A model generated the notes under the pieces. It was not told the DNA's origin and made no database searches. It was given only the letters and a program-made list of their open reading frames with translations. Source: Leucogyrophana mollusca (Eukaryota; Basidiomycota; Agaricomycetes; Boletales). From it: a stretch of DNA of 27,539 nucleotides. Both the position numbers and the translations under genes were made by a program. Within the stretch, counting starts at the first letter, position 1. Each line of letters opens with the position of its first letter. Below are positions 18,484 to 27,539 of the stretch, in pieces. Location of the stretch: assembly GCA_021014945.1 (NCBI GenBank), contig MU266642.1:1-27539 (forward strand), read 5' to 3'.

Positions 18484-19418
18484 CAAGTTTAACCTTAACG
18501 AATCGAAGAAGATGATACAGAACTGCCAGTACTGGCGACAGACCGTCGGTGATGTAGGCATTGACCAGCTGTACCAACGTATTGACCCATACGGTGTGAG
18601 TCTGCTTGGACTGCAAATTATGCTATCAACAGCTTACGCTTGCGATTGAAGTATCCAGGGCGCGAGGAGTCTTCACATCGTGCAAATGGTCGATGTATTT
18701 CCACAAGGTATATTGGTTTAGTGCTCACATCTCATCGCATCCAATAGTATCATCGACGAACGGACGGACAGGGTCAGTCATCTCTTTGAGTCTCAGTTTC
18801 GACCGCGCTCCAACTCTTCATAGAAAGGCCATCCTTTGAACATCCAATTCCTTGGTAGTCCGAACCGACCTGAACTTTATAAACACGTCACACCTGAGGG
18901 GAGACTGCCGTTTTCGATGCAGATTCTCTTGCTCGCGAGGCTCTATCGGCTGCTTCTCACGCCGCAGGTTGACCCATAGAGCACGCTTTTGTCATCGTGG
19001 ATCTAAAAGGCCTCGGGTAAGCTGCAAAACAATCTGATTGCCTAGTTACACGATTGATCTTTTGACCTTCTAGTAGACTTTCTCATTTCTCCCAAGTGAA
19101 ATCGCTGGCCAGAGACTCGTTCCAGATTTCACAAGATTATTTTCCAGAGACGTAAGCACCCTCGAGCACATGTCACTCCATCATCAGGATCCTCGTTGGT
19201 TTGATCACGATAGGTCATTTCGCAATACTCAACGCGCCCTCGTCATTTACATTTATTCTGGGAATAATGAAACCTTGGCTAAGGTTGACGTCCTCGGATT
19301 GGACTACCAGAAGGTACTCCTCGACTTGGTCAATGTCGAGAATCTTCCAGCAGTGCTAGGTGGCAAGTTCGATTTTCAGAACGACGGTGGGTGTGATCTG
19401 TGTAGCGCCGGTCCGTAG
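18484..19418 (+). pseudogene. SEC14-like (CRAL-TRIO) lipid-transfer pseudogene
   Basis: Several plus-strand exons of a SEC14-type phosphatidylinositol-transfer protein are readable: NESKKMIQNCQYWRQTVG..IDQLYQRIDPY (18502-18594), VFTSCKWSMYFHK (18668-18706), HAFVIVDLKGLG (18978-19016), SHFSQVKSLARDSFQISQDY (19080-19140), GHFAILNAPSSFTFI and MKPWL (19216-19280), KVDVLGLDYQKVLLDLVNVE and ENLPAVLGG (19281-19370), GCDLCSAGP then TAG (19389-19418). Typical fungal GTAAG...AG introns separate them. Damage: one base lost before VFTSC, a frameshift between MKPWL and KVDVLG, and a stop in place of the usual Trp after SAGP. The N-terminal part is missing. It is the only gene-like unit on the plus strand. 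Confidence 0.85.
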
Positions 19419-19419
19419 A

Positions 19420-19790
19420 TGGGCGAGAGAAAAGCGGGAAAGGAGGCAGAGAAGGAAAAGCCACGCCAGAGCAGTTCGACCACGCCGACGGAGGGCCTCG
19501 ATCCACTTCACCCTGCGCGCGATCCTCGACGACTCCCCGGTGATGCCCGCCGGCGTCAGCTCGATGGCAAAATTGAATCAGACGTCCGAACTTGGACATC
19601 GTCCCAGCAAGAACTTCATCTCTTCCCGGCAATACTGGAAGCGTACAAACGCAAGCGGTTCTATGGGCTGGAGGGGGCCTGCGAATCCGCGACGGATGAG
19701 ATCTTTGGGTCCTGTCGTGGATGAGAGCTGTGTCGTGACGAGATATGTTGATTCCACCTTCCCGCCGTTCTTATCCGAACTCTCCACGAT
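19420..19790 (-). pseudogene. Relic of an unidentified protein gene (copy 2)
   Basis: The minus strand carries LIRRGFAGPLQPIEPLAF, FLLGRCPSSDV, a TGA stop, then FAIELTPAGITGESSR and VKWIEALRR. The blocks align with 2092-2316, where the stop is a CGA codon. The single nonsense change together with two-copy conservation marks a former gene. The family is not recognised. It overlaps the 3' end of the SEC14 relic on the other strand. Confidence 0.4.
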
Positions 19791-19989
19791 CTCCCGTCGC
19801 CTCTTCGTGCGTTCGTTTTGACCCGTCTTGGTCAACACCTCGATGCGTTCTACATGTTCCTCCTGCTGCGCGATGTCTATCAATATTTCGTGTCTGGACC
19901 TCGTTTGGCGCAAGGTTTAGCGTCAATAGCTCCACCACTGATGTTTACTACAGCTACAGGAGGAAACTGAGCATACCGAGATGTTGTGG

Positions 19990-20591
19990 TGCAACGCACC
20001 GAATCCACTGTTCCAGAGCTCACGCGGCACGCTTCCTTACTGGTCAACCCGGGTGCCTCGCCGCCCTCGCGACTTGCTCGTCATCTATAGCACCGCCCAT
20101 TCTGTTTATCTCTCGCTGTCAAGCGGAATACTGAGTCTCCCGCACGCCCAGGACAGGCAAGGTGTCCCCTCTACTGAAAGCGTGAAGTGTGCGGTGGCAC
20201 GACGATTCAATCAGCTCTTCTACTACTCTGGACGAGTAATTTTATCCTTTCCAAGAACATAAAGGATCCACCACGATGGAGGAACAGGCCGACATCAGGG
20301 AAAGTACCAGTGGTGAGACTGAGAAAGGTTTTGCATCGGGACGAATGGTACAAGGACGCGGTATAGAGATAGGTGTAGCAGTGAACTAGGATCACGGACG
20401 CTCAACTACTCTAATATCCAATAGAACCTCAGAGGACTACGCTTGGAGCGTGAGGGACTTCATACGACGCGAGATACACAACCTGAAAGTTCGTCGAACT
20501 GAGTGACCATCCGGCCTCCCGCAATACTAGACCCGAGGATAAGATTTGGGATGTACACTACTGCAAAGAGAGAAAAGCAGGGCTCGACTCC
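19990..20591. other. 3' flank of WD40 gene D, duplicated
   Basis: Downstream of the gene D stop. Matches the flank of gene B (7600-8043) through many short shared runs, for instance around gaaagcgtg...ttcaatcagctcttc. Plus-strand ORFs in the two copies are not conserved in frame. Non-coding. Confidence 0.5.
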
Positions 20592-22872
20592 CTACCGCGA
20601 GTGTGAGTGCCTCCACCACCTAAAGCACTCTAGGAAACAGAAGGCATCCAAGCACCCCGTGTTCTCGTAGTAAGACTCCGCATCACCATCTTCGGGCTCC
20701 GAGTCCGAGTCGTCGTTCCTGGCAGCTCTACGTCGTTCTCGGGCACGCCAGCGCCGTCGTTCGTTGATGTCTCTAGGGGGTGCTGCATATAGTCGCTACG
20801 GGGAGCTCACATTTAGATCAAATACAGGTCGATAGCAATTGGGATGCATGCCTCATCAAGCTTTCCGAGCGCAACGTTGGCCTCTTTCTGTTTTCTGGAC
20901 GACCGTGTTCGGGGGTGGGGATCTTGGGTATTGTTTTGTGTGTCTGCGGCCCATTCTTGACGCGCTTCTCGATCTGTCGGCAACTAGATAGCATGGGTAG
21001 ATATCAAATTAAATGTGAGCTTCCCTCCCGAAACTTACCTCTGGAGAGATGGGAGTATTGGGGCGTTCATGGAGGGCTAGGGGTAGATGTACGGGACTGT
21101 TCTGGAGGTCCGCCGGGACGCGAGATGTGCGAGCTCGGATACGCCTCCAGCAGTCACGGATTGCGCGTGACCATGGATGACCAGGTACAGAAGGCTGAGC
21201 GATCGATGTTACGCCTGTTTGTGGGTCGGTCGGCAACTAGTATGTATACATATGAACCAATCGGTATAGTCGACGGAAAGCTTTCCTACTGAAACTTACC
21301 TCCGGGGAGACAGTAACTATGGGCTGGTCGTCTGGAGGGGGATGTGATGGTCCATCTGGGATGTCTGTGGGGACGCGTGATTCGCAGGGTCGCAGGCGTT
21401 CACGGATGTTGTGTGACCATTTGGGACCAGGCTTAGCCGGCCGAAGGGGCGATATTTCTCGCTCGAGTTGAGGATCCCGCTGCACAGCAATGAGACTATA
21501 CTGCACAGGAAGGATCGACGAGCACTTACGAAATGCGGGCGTATGGACTCGGTGTCCCAGTCGTCGTCGTCACTCAGTTTTGTCTCCTGTAGGCGCCGGA
21601 TGGCGGGCGGTTGCTGCACTACGGCGGGAAGCTAGTTACAACACAGGGAATCGGTTTCGAGGTACGTGAAATAAGAAAGCGCGAACTCACATCAAGTAGC
21701 GAGGAGTTTATTGAAGAAATGACATTCTTCGGCTTGCCACAGGCTTTTCGCTGCTGTCGGATAGATGCCTGATGTAAACACGGGACGTTAGCGGGCAGAA
21801 GGACACATACACGCAAAAAATGCCTGCAGGTAGAATTCGGGTGCTAACAGTAAGTGGGGAAGACTGAGGTGGACATTTAGAAGCAGCATTGAAGCAGAAT
21901 GAAAATACTCACTGGGCCTTGGGTCTCGAATGATTCTGTGTCCCACAAGCACACCGTGCCGAGCTTTCCGCCGCTGATGATGCATCGTCCGTTGGGCGAC
22001 AATGCGACAGAAGGTACCCAGCCATGTGCGTCGAATGAATCTCCAACCTGCAATCGGGTCTCCAAATCCCAAACCCGCACTGTTTCATCGTCCGAGTCAC
22101 CTCCACTTGCAATCCTTCGTCCATCTGCGCTAATTGAAAGGCAGTTCACCTCATCCTTGTGCCCCAGCATCGGCTTGCCGAACTCAACTCCTGTTTTGGA
22201 ATCCCAGACGCGGATACTCTTGTCACGTGACCCGGTGATGAGGAAACGACCGTCCGCGGAATACACAACCGAGTTAACCATAGTCTTGTGGCATTTTATG
22301 GGACCGACGACACTCTCTCCGGTGGCGATATCAATCACCTCGAAAGAGCCATCGCGAAAGCCAATAGCAATCCGCGACACGTCCGGCGAGAACACCATGG
22401 AATAGACGTCACCGTCACATCTCAGCGGATCTCTGCCAGGTTTGCCAGTATCCGCATCCCACAACTGTACTACTCTCTCATCAGCCGTTGGCGCAATTGC
22501 TATCCAGTGTCCATCCGGGGAATAGGTCAGCATCCATACTCCATCTCCTTTGATCTCGTGAACCATTTCCCGTGTCAGCACATCCCAGATGACCACCCCC
22601 TTGTGCATTCCACTCGCAATTCTCCTACCATTCGGAGATATCGCTATCCACCTGACGCTGGAATCATGGTGAAGCGGTTGCCCGTCTTGTCTGCCACTTT
22701 CAACATCCCAGATGATGACGGTTTTGTCGCTGGATCCACTTGCTATACACCGACCATCCGGGAAATACACCACAGAGTTGACCGATTTGGTGTGTCCTTT
22801 GAAAACTTTCGTGGGACGGCAGAGCGCACGACGCATTCCTGAAGCCTTGATGGGGTTCGATGATGTCAACAT
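20592..22872 (-). CDS. WD40 propeller-linker-cysteine tail protein D
   Basis: Seven exons: 21913-22872, 21691-21768, 21530-21613, 21300-21479, 21039-21236, 20852-20983, 20592-20795, totalling 1836 bases (611 aa), all phase 0. A full seven-unit propeller (VIIWD, VVIWD, VQLWD, FEVID, IRVWD, VRVWD, VCLWD) is followed by SSINSSLLD, DDDDWDTES, and two successive copies of the ~60-residue repeat (KWSHNIRERL ... RVPTDIP ... VSPE, and PWSRAIRDCW ... RVPADLQ ... ISPE), against one copy in gene B. The tail reads SDSEPEDGDAES, GCLDAFCFLECF, then RWWRHSHSR. The donor after exon 6 is GAG/GCATGC, a GC donor where gene B has GTATGC. The start at 22872 is preferred to the in-frame ATG at 23064 because of paralogue alignment and the promoter block between them. 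Confidence 0.8.
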
Positions 22873-22967
22873 GGCACGAGGAGACGAAAGTGACGGGTAG
22901 GGGGTTAGTGAAGGTGTTCGAGGCGACGCTGAGGGAGGATGGTGGGGTGCGGGACGCAGTTGTTTTC

Positions 22968-23010
22968 GGCCCCCTTTTATGCCCTCTATACATGCTGTGA
23001 GCATGCTGTG
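22968..23010 (-). promoter_or_regulatory. Conserved upstream block of WD40 gene D
   Basis: About 96-140 bases upstream of the start. The minus strand reads CACAGCATGCTCACAGCATG, TATAGAGGG, then CATAAAAGG, the best TATA-like match among the four copies. To its right, homology with the other copies fades by about 23100, and no Rpt2 relic is found here. Confidence 0.5.
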
Positions 23011-23099
23011 TACCTGCTGTTCGAAGATCTCCCGCGTTTGGCGAGCACTTGATGTGTTCGGCACGCGGGCCTAGGACATGGGCGTCTCGCCTTCGTTAA

Positions 23100-24180
23100 C
23101 CAACACGTTCGCCGCGCCGTCCTGTGCATTCATTTACATTCACGCTTACGGTCCTCTTTCCTCCGAATTCAGATGTCGTCTCAAGTGCTACATCACCAAA
23201 CGTCGGTGAGCTTGCAGACCCTCCTGCATCGCAATCCTACTATCCCCATCTGCCTCCCCAGGTTCTATCGTGCGGTCTTTCGTGACTTGCCCTGTTTTTG
23301 CTGTTTACAGTTCTCGCGCCGCTCCTTCGGAGATGCGGTCGAGAGATGCGGGGCAAATGAAGATAGCTCCACAGTCACACCTGCACGTAATGTGAGTTGA
23401 TTTACAAGCATATGTGTGCTGCCACGACTGGCGCATGCTGACTTACTTCATTATCGTTCTGGTACTTCGAATGAGCCTGCCACCACTTGCCGATTGCGTC
23501 AGATGTTGTGCGCTAAACCTTAGAATGAAAAGACGCTACATGCACAGCACCTCGTGGGGGCGCACATTCCACTCTGATGGCGCGTCGTAATCAGGGCGTT
23601 CAGTGATACGATGCGGGGAATGGAGCTGGTGTCCATTTGCGTTTCGTCCTTGCGTCCGTCTCGCACGGAGTTTGTCTCCGTTTCGTGCCGAGTTTTTGGC
23701 GTCCCCCCTCTCCTTTGTGCCTTCGTCTTGCTAATCCTCCTTCACCCCCCAGCAGCTTCCCGTACCTCACGCCGTTGAATTCTCCAAGGTGGGCACCGCT
23801 GGATTATCCCAGGTGGCTGGCACTGAGAGACACATTATTCTAGCTTCTCCCCACCGCAGAACTACATAGAAAACCTGTTTCTTTCCACGCGGTCTCATCT
23901 GGTTCAGACTCTTCTTCGGTGTACCTTCGCAGGATGGTGGATATTGTTCTTGAAGCATAGAATAATCCACCCTGTGATCCACTTGCACCGGCGGCTGATA
24001 CTGTCCGGTCGTCTTATTCGCAGGCGCTTGATATGGTACGCACGGTGCTGTCAATGACGTTAGGGCACTGGTCGATCTGACTTTGATCTCACAGGTCCAA
24101 CTGGCAGAGACGCTCCTTGGCATTGCGGAGCCGCTCCGGAGGCCCAGGGGGTCCTTGCTGCGCCAAATTACATTCGGAGG
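23100..24180. other. Unassigned intergenic region
   Basis: No recognised gene. A plus-strand ORF at 23173-23400 (75 codons, Arg/Ser/Leu rich) could be part of a gene divergent from D but has no domain. A minus-strand ORF at 23767-24123 (118 codons) contains a coherent-looking stretch (QAPANKTTGQYQPPVQVDHR) and, just upstream in another frame, GPPGPPERLRNAKERL before a GTGAGA donor-like site, so it may be a fragment of a spliced gene. Neither is supported well enough to call. Confidence 0.35.
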
Positions 24181-24582
24181 TTATGTTGGTTATCGTTGGT
24201 AGTGCCGAAGACGCGTCCTCGTAATATAGAGGGGGTGCAGAACGAAGGAAACGAGCACGGCGTAGGCAGCGGCAGTGCTGCCTCCGTGCTCACCGCTCGC
24301 CTCCGAAAGACACACCGCTCCGCAAAGGAGCGGTGACCAAATTGAAAGGTAAGCAATCAAGTGTAAAGGCGGATGTAGCAACCAGCAGTGCAGACACTTG
24401 AGCACTCCAATATCCAATAGAAGCCCGAAGGAGCGATGATTGAGCTTCTTGCTCAGACATGAGATACACCACGTGAGAATTGGTCGAATTGAATAACCAC
24501 GCGGCTTCTTGCAAGACCAGACTCGAGGCTAAGATCGTAGATGTGCACTGCTGCGAGAAAGAGAGACGCAGGGCTTGACTCC
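24181..24582. other. 3' flank of gene E, duplicated in part
   Basis: Follows the stop of gene E. The part nearest the stop (about 24360-24582) matches the flank of gene D (20390-20591), including shared runs around ctactgcgagcg and ccaatagaa. The distal part (24181-24350) is unique. No gene recognised. Confidence 0.45.
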
Positions 24583-26055
24583 CTACTGCGAGCGCCTGTG
24601 CCTCCACCACCTAACGCACTCCAGGAAACAGAATGCATCCAAGCACCCCGTGTCCTCGTAGTACGACTCCGCGCCATTATCTTCGGGCTCTGAGTCCGAG
24701 TCCGAGTCCGCGACCGAGTCGTGGTTCCTGGCAGCTCTGCGCCGTTGCCGGGCACGCCAGCGGCGTCGTGTGTTTCTGTCTCTAGGGGGAGCGGCAGCCA
24801 TTCGCTAAGGGGAGCTTATTATTAGATCGGAACACGGTCGATAAAAAGTGGAATACAAACATCAGGAGCTTCTCCGAGCGCTACATTAGCAGCTATTGGT
24901 GGAAACATCTCGTTGTGGTTTCTCGACGGGCGTGTCTGAGAGGAAGCTTGTGCATTTCCTTGTGCATCTGCGTCCCTCTCTAGAGGCACCTGGGGGTCGG
25001 TGGGAAACTAAAAGCACGCATAGATATGAACCAGTCAACACCGTCAATGGAAACATTTACTACTAAAACTTACCCCCGGAGTGGGAACATTGGGTCGCTC
25101 GTGAAGGGGTATATGTGCGGGGCTGTCTGGAAGGTCCGCAGGAACGCGATATTTGCGAGGTCGGATACGCTCCCAGCGCTCACGGATTGTGCGTGACCAC
25201 GGCCGACCAAGTACAGAAGGCTGAACAGTCGATGTTACACGTGTTTGTGGGTCGACCAGCAACTAGTACGAATAGATATGAACCGATCATTATAGTAAAC
25301 GAACAACATTACCACCGAAACTTACCTCTGGGGAGACAGGAACTATGGGTTGTTCGTCCGGAGGAGGATGTGATGAACCATCTGGCATGTCTACGGGGAC
25401 GCGAGACTTGCGAGGTCGCCAGTATTCACGGATTTTGCGAGACCATTTGTGACCAGCCTTGGCCGGCGGAAAGGACGATGCTTCTTGCTCGAGTGGAGGA
25501 TCCTGCTGAGGCACGGTAGGTTGCTTGGAAGGCACACGAATGAAAGGATACCACGCAGAAGAGAACGACAGAAACTCACGAGGCGTGGGGGTATTGGTTT
25601 GGTGCTGTGGGGACGCCTCTTTTTCGGACGCCGTTTTCCTGGCTCAAGCACCGCGGGAAGCTGGTCTCACGAATGAAGTTGAGTGCCGCCCGTCGAGAGG
25701 ACTGACGGGAACAGAAGAACACGCTTACGTCGAGTATTGAATCAAACGAAGAGCCGCGTGAGCGTTGGGACTCATGAGGGTTACTGTCATCTTGATGCGG
25801 TACGACGGGTTTGGGCACGGCAGGTAGCCGAATGTGAAAGAGTGTGATCATCACGAAAGTCGGCAAGGGCAGGAGCACATACGTCGAGGATGGATGAGGT
25901 TACCGAACGGGCACGCTCTCGGACCTGGGCCATTTTGTTAGGACAGAAAGGCGCATACACGCGAAAAACGCCTACAGGTGGATCTTGGTTGCTAGCGGTA
26001 GGCAGGGAAGACTGAGGTGGAGTTAAAAGCCGTATTGAAGTAGAATGGATATACT
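24583..26055 (-). pseudogene. Gene E: linker and cysteine tail without the propeller
   Basis: Seven linker/tail exons are intact and in phase: 25883-25971, 25729-25770, 25580-25660, 25326-25523, 25074-25262, 24861-25007, 24583-24804. They encode FRVYAPFCPNKMAQV, SSFDSILD, an RRPKKRRP segment, two copies of the ~60-residue repeat (KWSRKIREYW and PWSRTIRERW), then SDSDSEPEDNGAES, GCLDAFCFLECV and WWRHRRSQ. Upstream only the last WD40 strand remains (VWDTDSFAIQGSVS, about 26055-26100), and two extra bases shift its frame relative to the preceding GGNRD. The remaining propeller and promoter block are absent, replaced by unrelated DNA. It is probably a 5'-truncated pseudogene, unless transcription begins at a new site; MAAAPPRD in the last exon offers a possible internal start. 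Confidence 0.68.
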
Positions 26056-26100
26056 CACTGAGCCTTGGATTGCGAATGAATCTGTGTCCCACACTAGGAC

Positions 26101-26399
26101 ACGTCGCGATTCCCGCCGCTGTTCGAGGTACAGTGCGTCGCTTTGCTTCACCCCAGGCATGCCTGCGCCGCAGAAAATAGCAAACAATACAAATACACAT
26201 CAGGTTCCATAGAGCAATACACTGGGCTTGTGATAAGATACAAATGCAACGACGAAGGCGAGAGTGATAAGGCTTCGACCTTCCCAGCACCTTTGCTGAA
26301 CAACCGGGACATTGATTCCTGTACCTAGGTTGGATCAGTAGAAGTTGAGCCTGAGGCCTGAAGGACCACGAGTCAAGCACTTACATTATGAGGGGAGGG
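26101..26399. other. Junction region between gene E and the MYND gene
   Basis: Homology to the WD40 genes stops near 26130. The rest resembles 3' UTR or downstream DNA of the MYND gene to its right, AT-richer than the WD40 copies. This is the breakpoint that removed the propeller of gene E. Confidence 0.4.
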
Positions 26400-27084
26400 C
26401 TAGGCTGGCTTATTCGGATACCACTTGAAGTACTCCACAATGGCATCCAAGTCTTTGTCCAGCTTGACATCCAGGAGTTTGTCAGGGTACAGACCGCTAT
26501 GTTTCATCGCGAGCACATTGCCTCTCCACGCAAGAGGTGTGCGGCCACCCGTCATCTTCAAAGCGCACTTGTTGAATGGTGACCCATCGTTGTTGAAGTT
26601 GTCTCGAATGTAACAGGTGATGGGATTTGTCAGCTTGGGGCCATTGTAGCCCATGCGTGAGATTCGCTGACCACCGATGTCTGTGGTTCCGAGGAAAGAC
26701 TCGAGGTCAGGATTGTAGAAGATACTGCCGCCCACATGCGTAGCAGTACACTTGACTGTTACTTCACGCGGACTATCTTCATCGGCAGGGATGAAGATGG
26801 CAGAGATCGAGATGGTGGAAGGAGGGCCGCAGTAATTCTTGTGGGCCCGCCAGTGCTAGCCCACGTGTCAGCTTCCGATATGCAGGAGTTTTTTCTAACA
26901 GAAAGTGAGTGCATACTGTATATTGATGTTCCTCTGTGCAGTAAAAAACCTCCCGGCATCGCGAACATCGCTGTGTGCTCTTTGCACCGCAAAGAGCGCA
27001 TTCGGCTGGAAGATGGCCTCACTTATTATACAAATATATTGGTCCCAAGCCGTTATATGTACCTGCTTTGGATGCCTTCGACAT
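26400..27084 (-). CDS. Small MYND zinc-finger protein
   Basis: Three exons: 27063-27084 (22 bases), 26917-27005 and 26400-26855, total 567 bases, 188 aa. Introns are 57 and 61 bases, both GT-AG; the second has CTGAC near its end as a likely branch site. Residues ~9-46 form a MYND finger: CALC, then CSRC, then FYC, EEH, HWRAHK and a final C, with the Cys/His ligand order of that family (usually a protein-protein interaction domain binding two zinc ions). The rest (~140 residues, GGSIFYNPDLES, GGRTPLAWRGN, ends KWYPNKPA) has no domain I recognise, a usual layout for small basidiomycete MYND proteins. The ATG at 27084 is the only start giving matched phases. Larger ORFs here in other frames would break the finger. 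Confidence 0.85.
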
Positions 27085-27159
27085 TGGAGGCGAGTATTGG
27101 TTGCGATGTGAGACGATGTGGGTCCCAGTATACTACTGTTTGTAAATGTGCACGGACCT

Positions 27160-27539
27160 AGGGATAATTTGATTGAGAAACGCCTTGAACAGAAACTGCT
27201 TGTATGGAAACCCTTACCGTTCATTCTACACGGCCACCTGCGGTATTTGAATTCTAGATATTGTGCGAAAAGGATGTAAATGATATGTAGGGCGGTCCAG
27301 GCCTGATATCTGTGAGATAATTCAGCAATATATTATAAATTTATCTTGTAAATACACGGATGCAGATCACGGATCAATATCCCGGACAAGTTATTGCTGC
27401 TATATTTGTGACACATGGCGCCGAGGTCGCACAGGGCTCGGTGATATATTTCGGACAAATATACTGGGGATGTTGGGGCTGGTATATCTGTCATATATAT
27501 GAATCACACATTGGAGCGATATATGTTCGATATCTCCTC
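27160..27539. other. AT-rich region upstream of the MYND gene
   Basis: Composition shifts to clearly AT-rich with recurring ATATAT/TATATG words and two related phrases (atatcccggacaagttat; atatttcggacaaatata). A TATA-like run (TTTATAATATATTG on the minus strand) lies near 27330-27345. No ORF of note. It may be promoter DNA of the MYND gene or the edge of an AT-rich repeat. Confidence 0.4.

Noticed and set aside
19419..19724. Plus-strand ORF MGERKAGKEAEKEK... as a separate gene
   Set aside because: It continues the SEC14 frame after its nonsense codon, so it is the readthrough tail of that pseudogene.
22873..23064. Upstream in-frame ATG for gene D (and 16660 for gene C)
   Set aside because: The added residues overlap the conserved promoter block, are not shared by A and B, and look like translated UTR.
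26895..27224. 109-codon minus-strand ORF as the product near the right end
   Set aside because: It is in another frame from the MYND finger and runs through two introns.
1..27539. CRISPR arrays, tRNA or rRNA genes, bacterial operon signals
   Set aside because: None seen; introns and gene families show a eukaryotic nuclear sequence.

Overview
The window looks like nuclear DNA of a mushroom-forming basidiomycete (Agaricomycetes). Genes are cut by many short introns of about 50-65 bases with GT(or GC)...AG borders. Gene families are typical of that group: seven-bladed WD40 propellers, TKL-type kinases with an HGDLK catalytic loop, a small MYND finger protein, a kinesin, and a SEC14-like relic. 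Nearly every live gene is on the minus strand. No tRNA, rRNA, CRISPR array or intact transposon was seen. All exon models were assembled by hand from splice signals, reading phase and comparison of the copies inside the window; no transcript data were available.

Layout, left to right. 1-714: WD40 gene A, cut by the window edge. 811-2724: its promoter block, a decayed proteasome-ATPase (Rpt2-like) copy and other worn repeats. 2725-6715: one open 14-exon model that begins as a kinesin and ends as a TKL kinase. 7100-8043: flank repeats. 8044-10090: WD40 gene B with a linker and an acidic/cysteine tail. 10183-13090: promoter, second Rpt2 relic, worn repeats. 13091-16573: WD40 gene C, whose linker runs in frame into a second copy of the TKL kinase. 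16671-18480: promoter, third Rpt2 relic, decayed WD-like fragment. 18484-19418 (+): SEC14/CRAL-TRIO pseudogene. 20592-22872: WD40 gene D with linker and tail. 24583-26055: gene E, the same linker and tail without its propeller. 26400-27084: MYND zinc-finger gene. 27160-27539: AT-rich end.

The main result is modular exon shuffling. A seven-bladed WD40 propeller is joined through phase-0 linker exons to one of two C-terminal ends: an acidic, cysteine-containing tail (B, D, E) or a TKL kinase (C). The same kinase module with the last part of its linker has also been joined in frame to a kinesin motor that has lost most of its stalk. Exon lengths add up to exact codon multiples in every model (B 550 aa, C 944 aa, D 611 aa, kinesin-kinase 1109 aa). 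A WD40 promoter block and an Rpt2 relic recur with the copies, so the array grew by tandem segmental duplication. By analogy with fungal propeller-plus-effector proteins, these could be sensors with exchangeable outputs, but that role is inference only.
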